A stretch of 6,337 bases of DNA from Candidatus Magasanikbacteria bacterium RIFCSPHIGHO2_02_FULL_47_14 (GTDB lineage Bacteria > Patescibacteriota > Patescibacteriia > Magasanikbacterales > UBA922), in the NCBI GenBank assembly GCA_001784275.1, contig MFQB01000056.1, positions 1 to 6,337 of the forward strand. Direction: 5' to 3'. Of the stretch, positions 1-5,194 are shown piece by piece; positions within the stretch are counted from its first letter, which is position 1; each line of letters begins with the position of its first letter. The position numbers and the translations under genes were made by a program. The notes under the pieces are model-generated. The model was given only the letters and a program-made list of their open reading frames with translations, searched no databases and was not told where the DNA came from.

Positions 1-320
1 TCTTGGCAGTGTTCCTGCTGCCGTTCGTCCTGGTCGCCACCGCCGACATCATCATCGCCCTCTGGCGCGTGGTCGTCGGCACGGCCAAGGAGCTGGTGAA
101 GCTCTGGAATGGGCCGCTCACCACGTGGGGGCGTCTGGCGGTCGTCGGGTTCATCACCGCGTGGATCATGAAGGAGATGCTGGTCCAGGGCGGAGAGACC
201 ATGATCGTGGCGTGGCGCCTCTCGGTGCTCGAGGTCGTGCTGGCCGGCGCCGCCTTCTTGCTGATGGCCGGCGCCGCCCGAGCCTTGAGCGACCGCCGCG
301 ATCGCGTCCTCAATCGCTGA
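1..320 (+). CDS. 3' part of a GC-rich membrane protein gene, unrecognised
   Basis: The frame is open from the left edge and stops with TGA at 318-320. The first possible start is a TTG at position 3, but nothing marks it as a real start, so I read the gene as cut off at its 5' end. About 105 residues are visible. Hydrophobic stretches lie at roughly residues 2-22, 45-60 and 75-93, and the tail is basic (SDRRDRVLNR), so it looks like an integral membrane protein with two or three membrane spans and a positive, probably cytoplasmic, C-terminus. I recognise no family. GC is about two-thirds, with G/C-rich third codon positions, quite unlike the genes from position 536 onward. The overlapping frame at 125-502 is a shadow of this gene. 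That it is coding is fairly sure; its function is unknown. Confidence 0.6.
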   Translation, partial: LAVFLLPFVLVATADIIIALWRVVVGTAKELVKLWNGPLTTWGRLAVVGFITAWIMKEMLVQGGETMIVAWRLSVLEVVLAGAAFLLMAGAARALSDRRDRVLNR

Positions 321-387
321 TCGGCCGCGCCCGCGCCTCCTCCGTCTCCGAGCAGCCGGGCTCAGTCTTTCTCTTCAACACTCAACC

Positions 388-421
388 GGAGCCAGTCTCG
401 ACCGTGCGTCGAGCTGGCTCC
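388..421 (+). terminator. GC-rich hairpin after the left-flank gene
   Basis: Arms GGAGCCAGTCTCGAC (388-402) and GTCGAGCTGGCTCC (408-421) pair over 14 bp with one bulged T and a 5-nt loop. No T-run follows directly, so this may be a transcript-end stabiliser or part of a two-part terminator with the short stem at 433-452. It belongs by composition to the GC-rich flank. Confidence 0.5.
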
Positions 422-432
422 AAAGGACTTCT

Positions 433-452
433 CCGCTACCAGGCGGTTTTTT
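433..452 (+). terminator. Short-stem intrinsic terminator candidate
   Basis: CCGC (433-436) pairs with GCGG (443-446) around a 6-nt loop, and six Ts follow (447-452). The stem is short, so strength is uncertain, but the position 113 bp after the left-flank stop codon suits a terminator. The T-run is also where the GC-rich composition ends. Confidence 0.4.
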
Positions 453-460
453 GTTTATCT

Positions 461-488
461 TTTTTGTATACACAAGCGTATACAAAAA
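461..488. promoter_or_regulatory. GTATAC dyad, copy 1
   Basis: A perfect 11-bp inverted repeat: TTTTTGTATAC (461-471), spacer ACAAGC, GTATACAAAAA (478-488). The two self-complementary GTATAC cores start 12 bp apart. Related dyads with identical spacing are at 4827-4852 and 5317-5334. The symmetry fits binding by a dimeric regulator or recombinase; an RNA hairpin is also possible. This copy overlaps the poly-T side of the terminator that ends the DoxX transcript. Confidence 0.55.
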
Positions 489-511
489 GTGACCCACTGT
501 AGGTCACTTTT
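485..511. terminator. Bidirectional intrinsic terminator after the DoxX gene
   Basis: AAAAGTGACC (485-494) pairs with GGTCACTTTT (502-511) over 10 bp with a 7-nt loop. Read on the minus strand it lies 24 bp beyond the DoxX stop codon and runs into TTTTTGTATAC. Read on the plus strand the stem ends in CACTTTTATTTT. It can therefore stop transcription from both sides, isolating the AT-rich block from the left flank. Confidence 0.75.
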
Positions 512-535
512 ATTTTGGAAAACTTACTGGTTGTG

Positions 536-982
536 TTACATCTTTGGTGGTTCTTTGGCAGCCATTCGTGAACCGGGGCAGCAACATTCTGATTTGTTGT
601 TGAATAATCGGAATTTACCACCACCGACACCCATCAACGCCATTGCTCCACCAAATAAAGAGATCGGGAGAAGCGCGGAGTTCCAGGGCATCTTTGTATG
701 GACTACCAACAGTGCGACGAGCATGTTAAAGGCAAGAAGAGTGCCAAACACCTTGGTATACACACCCAGGAGAACTCCGATACCACCAACAAACTCAACA
801 ATAGCCACGAGGTATGCCCAAAAGGCTGCTACTGGGAACTTCAAACCTTCAAACATGGCGATCACACCATCGATGTTTGTGAGTTTGTCCCATCCTTTTG
901 AAATGAAGATGGCTGCTACGGCCAAACGGAGAAAGAACAGTCCAATATCAGCGGCCCGTGGGCCACAACACATATTTTTCAT
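536..982 (-). CDS. DoxX-family four-helix membrane protein
   Basis: 148 residues from the first ATG (980-982), or 145 from the fourth codon (ATG at 971-973). Four membrane spans are visible at about residues 12-29, 51-73, 76-95 and 102-120. Features usual in DoxX-family proteins are an early FLRL helix, the segment FISKGWDKL (26-34) after helix 1, and EFVGGIGVLLG (63-73) in helix 2. DoxX proteins are poorly characterised inner-membrane proteins, linked in some bacteria to quinone or redox chemistry. Odd here are Cys-Cys at residues 5-6 and Cys-Cys-Cys at 133-135, one cluster at each end. A TATATT box 2 bp before the first ATG would place transcription start inside codons 2-3, which favours the second ATG. 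The stop (TAA) is followed by a bidirectional terminator at 485-511. Family assignment is confident; role is not known. Confidence 0.85.
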   Translation of the reverse strand: MKNMCCGPRAADIGLFFLRLAVAAIFISKGWDKLTNIDGVIAMFEGLKFPVAAFWAYLVAIVEFVGGIGVLLGVYTKVFGTLLAFNMLVALLVVHTKMPWNSALLPISLFGGAMALMGVGGGKFRLFNNKSECCCPGSRMAAKEPPKM

Positions 983-984
983 AG

Positions 985-990
985 AATATA
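985..990 (-). promoter_or_regulatory. Possible -10 box for the DoxX gene
   Basis: On the minus strand TATATT lies 11 nt before the second in-frame ATG (971-973) and 2 nt before the first (980-982). That spacing to the second ATG resembles the -10 to start spacing of holA and rmuC. No convincing -35 box stands 16-18 bp upstream, so the call is weak. Confidence 0.3.
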
Positions 991-1066
991 ATTTAGAAAT
1001 GACTTGATAATCTCGACCTTTATCAACCCTCCAAAATTAAACAAAGTATAGCAAAATATCTTCTGC

Positions 1067-1095
1067 TTGATAAGCAAGAGTCCGCATATTACAAT
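1067..1095 (+). promoter_or_regulatory. holA promoter, nearly leaderless
   Basis: TTGATA (1067-1072), a 17-bp spacer and TACAAT (1090-1095), each box 5/6 to the sigma-70-type consensus. Only nine bases separate the -10 box from the holA ATG at 1105, so transcription should start at or within a few bases of the start codon. A small inverted repeat TGCTT-GAT-AAGCA (1064-1076) covers the -35 box and could be an operator. Confidence 0.7.
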
Positions 1096-1104
1096 ACAGG
1101 CACT

Positions 1105-2082
1105 ATGATAATTTTTCTGTACGGACCTGACACCTTTCGAAGTCGAAACCAACTACATAAAATGATGCAGAAGTTTCGTGCTGACCGCGATCCTCAAGGG
1201 CTGAATGTTATGCGTCTGGACTGTGAGAAAGAGCAGTTACCAACTATTTTGGAACAACTGTACACCAGTCCTTTTTTAGCAGAAAAGCGGATGGTGGTTT
1301 TAGAAAACGCCATCTCTTCCTCGTTGCCATCTCTGTGTAGCACCCTGCTGGAGATTATTGAACAGGATAAAATACCGGCTGATACGATTTTGGTTTTGTG
1401 GGAAAGCGGCGACTCTTGGAAAAAGAAAGAACAGCAAGCACTGTTGGATCGGCTGAAAAAAGAAAAATATACTCAGCATTTTGAAACCCTGGCTGGGGCA
1501 CGACTAACGCAATGGATTGAGGAAGAAGTGACAACGCGAGGTGGCAGTATCGATCGGGGCGCTGTCAGTTTTTTGGGACAGCACATTGGCGGAGATATGT
1601 GGCACTTGAGTTCGCTTGTTGACCAATTGATATCTTACGCAGGTGATAAACAAGTTACGCAAAACGATGTTGCCTTATTTTTGGACGAGAAGGTTGATGA
1701 CAATATCTTTAATCTCGTGGACGCTATTGTTGGTGGACAGGGGAAAGATGTGTTTGAAATGATGCGTGAGCAGTACGACCAAGGCAAAGACGTACTGTAC
1801 TTATTTGCCATGATACTGCGCCAGTTTCGCATTTTACTTCAGATACGAGATTTTTTTGAACGCGACGACAACCCGCAGAGTGATCGCATTGCGAAAGAGC
1901 TTGGGCTGCATCCATTTGTTGTAAAAAAAGCGTTGCCATTAGCCAAACGATATTCAATGAAGGAGCTTCAAAAAATTTATTCTGACCTTCTTGATTTAGA
2001 CGCAAAAATAAAGACCGGTCGCGGGGACCAGTCTGTATTGCTTGATGTATTTGTGGCGAGACTCTGTCTGGGTCACGTATAG
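1105..2082 (+). CDS. holA: DNA polymerase III subunit delta
   Basis: 325 residues, a normal length for HolA. Delta is the clamp-loader subunit that opens the beta sliding clamp so it can be placed on primed DNA. It begins MIIFLYGPDTFRSR, the typical HolA opening (a nucleotide-binding-like strand-loop that does not hydrolyse ATP in this family). An AAA+-like first domain covers about residues 1-140, a helical middle follows to about 210, and the collar domain with the LFAMILRQFRILLQIRDF segment lies near residue 240. The run HPFVVKKALPLAKRY and the ending LLDVFVARLC are also typical. The promoter is 9 bp upstream and there is no Shine-Dalgarno sequence. The TAG stop lies 3 bp from the stop of the convergent gene at 2086, with rpsT beyond it; holA and rpsT being near neighbours is common. 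Confidence 0.93.
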   Translation: MIIFLYGPDTFRSRNQLHKMMQKFRADRDPQGLNVMRLDCEKEQLPTILEQLYTSPFLAEKRMVVLENAISSSLPSLCSTLLEIIEQDKIPADTILVLWESGDSWKKKEQQALLDRLKKEKYTQHFETLAGARLTQWIEEEVTTRGGSIDRGAVSFLGQHIGGDMWHLSSLVDQLISYAGDKQVTQNDVALFLDEKVDDNIFNLVDAIVGGQGKDVFEMMREQYDQGKDVLYLFAMILRQFRILLQIRDFFERDDNPQSDRIAKELGLHPFVVKKALPLAKRYSMKELQKIYSDLLDLDAKIKTGRGDQSVLLDVFVARLCLGHV

Positions 2083-2085
2083 CTG

Positions 2086-2571
2086 TTAGTTGATCACCGG
2101 GATTTGTTCGACGTTTTTGATTTGACGAACACGTTCGATCATTTGCCACAAGGCCTCGGCCTGCGCAGAGGCAGAGCCGTTGCCTGTAACTATGGCCTGT
2201 ACCTCATGGATAAGTTGGTCAACATAGGGCAGTACTCGTGGATCTATGTTAGCTTCCAAATTGCCTCCAAAAGTTTCGGCATAGGTTTGTCCGGTGGTAC
2301 TGTCACGTAACTCCGGCACGACAGCAAGGATGTCGTTTTGTATTCGTTGAACTTCTGGTGCGTCCACAGGGAGGGCCTCGTCGGCTGGTGACATGCTCCG
2401 CATTTCAAGAGCTCCATGCAATGAAGTAAGTTTTCTTCCCATCCAATCTTGAAGAATACGAATGTTGTAGTCAGGTTTGTTTTCTCGCGTTTCTCGCAGC
2501 GCAGCTTCTGCCGCTTCAAGTTGTGCCTTTGTTTCTGGATCGAGATTTGATCTGTCTATTCGGAATTCCAT
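2086..2571 (-). CDS. Conserved-looking small soluble protein, unrecognised
   Basis: 161 residues from the ATG at 2569-2571. A longer reading from a GTG at 2601 is unlikely because those ten codons lie inside the rpsT terminator hairpin. I recognise no family. The protein is acidic and mostly helical by composition: a charged helix at about residues 10-31 (DPETKAQLEAAEAALRETRE), an amphipathic stretch with DWMGRKLTSLHGALEMRSM (42-60), a Pro/Asp linker near 62-73, then two further helical segments with PRVLPYVDQLIHEVQAIV (111-128) and ALWQMIERVRQIKNV (140-154). There is no signal peptide or membrane span. It is downstream of rpsT on the same strand, separated by an intrinsic terminator, and no clear promoter of its own is visible, so it may depend on readthrough. 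It ends 3 bp from holA. Confidence 0.75.
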   Translation of the reverse strand: MEFRIDRSNLDPETKAQLEAAEAALRETRENKPDYNIRILQDWMGRKLTSLHGALEMRSMSPADEALPVDAPEVQRIQNDILAVVPELRDSTTGQTYAETFGGNLEANIDPRVLPYVDQLIHEVQAIVTGNGSASAQAEALWQMIERVRQIKNVEQIPVIN

Positions 2572-2582
2572 ATAAATATATA

Positions 2583-2606
2583 AAAGCGTGGAACAAACCA
2601 CGCTTT
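2583..2606 (-). terminator. rpsT terminator / attenuator
   Basis: AAAGCGTGG (2583-2591) and CCACGCTTT (2598-2606) form a perfect 9-bp stem with a 6-nt loop, four bases after the rpsT stop codon. On the minus strand the stem ends in CTTTTATATATTTAT, a moderate U-rich tract. The next gene on this strand starts 12 bp beyond, so the hairpin may trim rather than abolish downstream expression. Confidence 0.75.
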
Positions 2607-2609
2607 AAA

Positions 2610-2876
2610 TTACTTTTTCTTTGCGCCGTTCACTTTTTTCATCAGGCGTGAGAGTTTGCGAGCAGCGGTGTTTTGTTTGATAACACCACGCTTTGCAGCT
2701 TTACCAAGCTTTTTCTGGGCAATGCGGATTTTTTCTGCAATGTCTTTTTCGCCAGCTACCACAGCTTTTGTAACGTCTTTGACGGCTCTTTTATAAGCAT
2801 TTTTGACGATAACGTTTCGTGCGGCACGTTTTTGCGCCTGGCGGAGCGCTTTCTTCGCATGTGCTTTAATTGGCAT
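2610..2876 (-). CDS. rpsT: Small ribosomal subunit protein bS20
   Basis: 88 residues, the usual S20 length. S20 binds 16S rRNA near the base of the 30S body early in assembly. The sequence is very basic and shows the S20 pattern: MPIKAHAKKALRQAQKRAARN at the start, an AYKRAVKDVTKAV helix, the KKLGKAAKRGVIKQNTAARKLSRL segment (about residues 55-78) and a lysine-rich end. Upstream on the minus strand lies an excellent promoter (TTGACA, 17 bp, TATACT at 2908-2936), giving a leader of about 25 nt. AAGAAGG stands immediately before the ATG, closer than an ideal ribosome binding site. rmuC lies upstream on the same strand and its end abuts this promoter. A terminator follows the stop codon. Confidence 0.96.
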   Translation of the reverse strand: MPIKAHAKKALRQAQKRAARNVIVKNAYKRAVKDVTKAVVAGEKDIAEKIRIAQKKLGKAAKRGVIKQNTAARKLSRLMKKVNGAKKK

Positions 2877-2907
2877 ACCTTCTTAAAATAGTCAATAAGT
2901 GGAAGGA

Positions 2908-2936
2908 AGTATAGCGGAAATACTCTCAAATGTCAA
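2908..2936 (-). promoter_or_regulatory. rpsT promoter
   Basis: On the minus strand a perfect TTGACA (2931-2936) is followed, after 17 bp, by TATACT (2908-2913, 5/6). Transcription should start near 2901. The -35 box begins 5 bp past the rmuC stop codon, so rpsT can be made independently of rmuC. This is the closest consensus match in the window. Confidence 0.85.
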
Positions 2937-2941
2937 GGGCG

Positions 2942-4069
2942 TCAGTCTGCGTCAGTGTCGTCGGCCTGGGGCCTGTCAATGGAGAGCGGTTCGATCTGGC
3001 GTTCACCCTCTGTAATTTTGACGATATCTTTGTCGATTTTTCCAAACTCCTTGTACGCGGTGTTAAAGTGGTTGACGGTTGTGCCAAGACTCACACCAAG
3101 GCGTTTCATAAAGTCGTCGTAGGCTTTGAGGTGTTTGGTGAGCATCTCAACGTTTTTGCGAATGACCTTTGCACCTTCTTCAATCTGAAATGCACGAAGG
3201 CCTTGCAAAACGGTTTGCAAATATGCTGCAAAAGTTGTCGGAGACACTATAATTACCTTTTTCTCGTTAAATGCGTAGTCAATTAGATTGCGAGTATTGA
3301 CTTTCACAGCACCAACTTCATTAACCAGTAGGTCGTAGTAGATCGCCTCTGCAGGAATAAACATGAAGGCAAACTCCATGGTTCCAGCCATTGGTTTAAT
3401 GTATTTACCGGTTTCGTCAATGCGTTTTTTGAGGTCGTTTTTAAACTCACTCTCAAGCTGTGCGCGTTTCTCCGGGTCAGATTCGTTAATAAGTCGGGTG
3501 TAGTTGTCCAAAGAGAACTTGGCATCAACTGGAATCATGCCTTCTTTAGCAAAGATTACCGCGTCTACGATGTCCCCATCATCAAATTGGTACTGCAAGG
3601 CAAAGGCGGTTGGTGGAAGAATATTTTCTAGTACCAAGCGAAGACCGGCTTCACCCAAGTTACCGCGTTGTTTTTGGTTTGTGAGGACCTTTTCCAGGTT
3701 TGTCAGTTGTTGAGAGAATGTAATAACCTGCTGGTTCGTTTTGTCGAGACTGGTCAGTTTTTCTGTAATCTCTGCGATCATTTTGGTGCTGCTGCCGGTG
3801 ATACCTTGCATGATCTGCGCATTATGGGCAAACTGATCTTGGATTGTCTGCTGGAGTCGGTGTTGGTTTTCCCCCATCGAACGGTAGGTCTCTCCCATCT
3901 TTTGATCGACCGTCTTGGTCATCTCCTGGAGTTGTTGCTGTAAAAGCATGAACATGTTTTGTTCCCCGGCCTGAGGCTGTTGAAGTGTTTGTAGCTTGCG
4001 GTAGACTATAAAAAGAAAGCCGCACACAGCTAAGAGGATGAGTAAGGCGAGAGGGAGAAGTATTTGCAT
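2942..4069 (-). CDS. rmuC: DNA recombination protein RmuC homologue
   Basis: 375 residues. RmuC proteins are membrane-anchored, coiled-coil proteins with a nuclease-like domain; in E. coli loss of rmuC increases recombination at inverted repeats. Seen here: one N-terminal membrane span (about residues 3-23), a Gln/Glu/Lys-rich coiled coil (25-130), then the RmuC domain opening with the hallmark KQRGNLGE (133-140). DIVDAVIF (166-173) and IPVDAKFSLDNY (179-190) supply an Asp and Asp-x-Lys set (D169, D182, K184) of the kind found in PD-(D/E)xK nuclease folds. MEFAFMFIPAEAIY (231-244) and VIIVSPTTFAAYLQTV (272-287) are also typical. The last 25 residues are acidic and probably disordered. A TATAAT box ends 10 bp before the ATG and there is no Shine-Dalgarno sequence, so the message looks nearly leaderless. 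No terminator separates it from rpsT. Confidence 0.93.
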   Translation of the reverse strand: MQILLPLALLILLAVCGFLFIVYRKLQTLQQPQAGEQNMFMLLQQQLQEMTKTVDQKMGETYRSMGENQHRLQQTIQDQFAHNAQIMQGITGSSTKMIAEITEKLTSLDKTNQQVITFSQQLTNLEKVLTNQKQRGNLGEAGLRLVLENILPPTAFALQYQFDDGDIVDAVIFAKEGMIPVDAKFSLDNYTRLINESDPEKRAQLESEFKNDLKKRIDETGKYIKPMAGTMEFAFMFIPAEAIYYDLLVNEVGAVKVNTRNLIDYAFNEKKVIIVSPTTFAAYLQTVLQGLRAFQIEEGAKVIRKNVEMLTKHLKAYDDFMKRLGVSLGTTVNHFNTAYKEFGKIDKDIVKITEGERQIEPLSIDRPQADDTDAD

Positions 4070-4079
4070 AAGGACTTGT

Positions 4080-4107
4080 ATTATAGCAGGCTGACCTCAC
4101 AGCGCAA
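4080..4107 (-). promoter_or_regulatory. rmuC promoter, nearly leaderless
   Basis: On the minus strand TTGCGC (4102-4107) precedes, by 16 bp, a perfect TATAAT (4080-4085). The -10 box ends only 10 bp before the rmuC ATG, so the transcript should begin within about 2-5 bases of the start codon. The -35 box is only 3/6, so strength is uncertain. Confidence 0.6.
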
Positions 4108-4110
4108 CAG

Positions 4111-4139
4111 TTGAAATATTTGTTTATTTAGTATAGAAT
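4111..4139 (+). promoter_or_regulatory. Promoter of the tRNA/structured-RNA unit
   Basis: TTGAAA (4111-4116), 17-bp spacer, TAGAAT (4134-4139); both boxes are 5/6. Transcription should start near 4146, about 70 bp before tRNA-Arg. It stands back-to-back with the rmuC promoter, with 3 bp between the two -35 boxes, so one regulator could affect both. Confidence 0.65.
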
Positions 4140-4216
4140 CCCCCAAGGAATAAAGAAAGGCTAATTATAAATAAATATTGTACGACACTTAAATTACTTG
4201 TAGTTTAAGCAAATTT

Positions 4217-4288
4217 GCCCCCATAGTTCAACGGATAGAACATTCCCGTCCTAAGGGAAGAATGTGTGTTCAATTCATACTGGGGGCA
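4217..4288 (+). tRNA. tRNA-Arg(CCT)
   Basis: 72 nt. Acceptor stem GCCCCCA (4217-4223) pairs with TGGGGGC (4281-4287), discriminator A4288. The D arm is GTTC...GAAC. The anticodon stem TTCCC/GGGAA encloses the loop GTCCTAA, giving anticodon CCT (reads AGG). The T arm GTGTG/CATAC (one G-T pair) encloses TTCAATT. CCA is not encoded. The loop T following GG in the D arm and all stems are intact, so this should be functional. Confidence 0.95.
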
Positions 4289-4294
4289 CATAGT

Positions 4295-4437
4295 GGGTCT
4301 GCCAGGTGGTTTGGTGGCAACTTAGCGCTAGCGGCCGGGCATGGTGGTCCCGACTCAGTCGGGACCGAGGTCGCCAGCTACGTTAGTGAGCGCGCACGCT
4401 GGGCGCGCGAACGGCCAACAAACTACCTGGCAGAGCC
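4295..4437 (+). ncRNA. Structured RNA between two tRNAs, family not recognised
   Basis: This GC-rich stretch folds on paper into a three-way junction. The closing helix pairs 4298-4318 with 4414-4434: 21 positions, with one G-T pair and one G/A mismatch. Arm A pairs GCGGCC (4331-4336) with GGTCGC (4369-4374) and ends in a perfect 9-bp hairpin GGTCCCGAC-TCA-GTCGGGACC (4346-4366). Arm B is GCGCGC (4390-4395) with GCGCGC (4403-4408) and a 7-nt loop. It begins 7 nt after tRNA-Arg, ends 48 nt before tRNA-Ala and probably shares their promoter. The frame open at 4262-4528 runs through both tRNAs and is not a protein gene. It lacks the SRP, 5S, tmRNA or RNase P motifs I know. It could be a new small RNA, a processing element, or a hairpin-type mobile repeat. 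That structure exists is seen; function is unknown. Confidence 0.6.
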
Positions 4438-4484
4438 TTGTGCCTTAACAAATGGATTTAAACCATGTAGAATCAGTACTCTAC

Positions 4485-4557
4485 GGGCCAGTAGCTCATC
4501 TGGTAGAGCGCAGCATTCGCATTGCTGAGGTAAGGGGTTCGATTCCCCTCTGGTCCA
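4485..4557 (+). tRNA. tRNA-Ala(CGC)
   Basis: 73 nt. Acceptor stem GGGCCAG (4485-4491) pairs with CTGGTCC (4550-4556), including the G3-U70 pair that marks alanine tRNAs; discriminator A4557. The D arm has GCTC...GAGC. Anticodon stem CAGCA/TGCTG encloses TTCGCAT, anticodon CGC (reads GCG). The T arm GGGG/CCCC encloses TTCGATT. CCA is not encoded. The anticodon and the G3-U70 identity agree, so the assignment is firm. Confidence 0.96.
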
Positions 4558-4826
4558 CATTTACTTAGCTGGAGAATATATAGGATACCCGAGTACGGCT
4601 TCTTTGAAGAACTAGAACAACGCGTCCAGGCAACTGAGAAGCGAAGCGTCACGGTAGAGTTAGGTAAACAATCGGAAACGAGTTGGACGAGAAAAGTTTT
4701 GCTTTTATTTTTTACTTATTAAGGTGGTGAAGCTGTATATTCATGCTGTTGTTCCAACCCTTGGTTTTTTGCTCTCCACTCTGAGTTTGCCTTTATTTCA
4801 GAAGGCTTGGACAAAGAAAAGAGAGT

Positions 4827-4852
4827 AATTGTATACAATAGTGTATACAATT
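4827..4852. promoter_or_regulatory. GTATAC dyad, copy 2
   Basis: AATTGTATAC (4827-4836), spacer AATAGT, GTATACAATT (4843-4852): a perfect 10-bp inverted repeat. Core-to-core distance is 12 bp, as in copies 1 and 3. It stands 11 bp before the terminator stem at 4863-4877. Confidence 0.55.
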
Positions 4853-4862
4853 TATTTAAACT

Positions 4863-4883
4863 GAACCTAAAAGGTTCTTTTTT
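4863..4883 (+). terminator. Intrinsic terminator
   Basis: GAACCT (4863-4868), loop AAA, AGGTTC (4872-4877), followed by six Ts (4878-4883). A clear plus-strand terminator shape, although no gene upstream needs it apart from the tRNA unit ending near 4557. It may end that transcript or one starting near the dyad at 4827. Confidence 0.65.
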
Positions 4884-4897
4884 GTATATATAGGGCT

Positions 4898-5078
4898 GTT
4901 TCACATTAAACAGGTTAGAGGCAGATGGAGGACGTCTGTCTAGGGCAGACAACCTGTTGCAGTTGTGGTGTTTGAGAAGTTTTGGTATGAGAGAGGCGTC
5001 AGTTTTAAGAACTGTAATATTTTTTGACAAAGAGTTTCACATTGAACAGACTGCAACAGCTGGCGATGTTTGAGTAGG
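4898..5078. repeat. Two diverged copies of an intergenic repeat
   Basis: GTTTCACATTAAACAG (4898-4913) recurs as GTTTCACATTGAACAG (5034-5049), 15/16 identical. Each copy is followed at some distance by a GTTTGAG-A/T-AG end (4971-4979 and 5069-5077). Copy 1 holds about 38 bp not present in copy 2. Those extra bases fold: AACAGGTT (4909-4916) with AACCTGTT (4951-4958), and GTCTG (4934-4938) with CAGAC (4946-4950). A perfect 10-bp inverted repeat, CTGTTGCAGT (4954-4963) and ACTGCAACAG (5050-5059), links the two copies. No known element type is recognised. Confidence 0.5.
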
Positions 5079-5194
5079 GTAGGCAGGCGGTGCAGGCGGT
5101 CTTTCAAAAAAGAGGGTGGATGGGGGCGTGACGTTTTTTGGTAAAAAGCCTTGACATGCGAAACAAAAAGTTTGATTTTTTATGAATGGGCCTC

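Noticed and set aside
489..1007. Plus-strand frame opposite the DoxX gene
   Set aside because: Antisense shadow of a recognised protein; low-complexity, no family resemblance, and it begins inside a terminator.
536..4069. Reassignment of TGA to glycine, as in some CPR groups
   Set aside because: The genes read full length with no internal TGA, and rmuC ends at a TGA at the expected protein length.
4295..4437. Folded RNA as 5S rRNA, SRP RNA, tmRNA or an HDV-like ribozyme
   Set aside because: 5S also has a three-way junction, but its conserved loop bases are missing and the closing helix is too long. The SRP GGAA/GCA core and tmRNA ends are absent. A short GGGCATGG resemblance to HDV does not extend to the required pairing.
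4217..4557. Integration site (att) at a tRNA gene
   Set aside because: No second copy of either tRNA 3' end is visible elsewhere and there is no integrase gene.
4558..4722. Open plus-strand frame of 54 codons leading out of tRNA-Ala, with a coding-like middle (YGFFEELEQRVQATEKR)
   Set aside because: It has no ATG, GTG or usable start, and an open run of this length in six frames is not rare. It could be a gene remnant but I cannot support it.
4719..5030. Minus-strand frame of 103 codons with a TTG start
   Set aside because: It runs through a GTATAC dyad, a terminator stem and a repeat, has no promoter or ribosome binding site that fits, and resembles no protein.
5083..5100. Tandem GCAGGCGGT as plasmid iterons
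   Set aside because: Only two 9-bp units; no Rep gene and no further copies.
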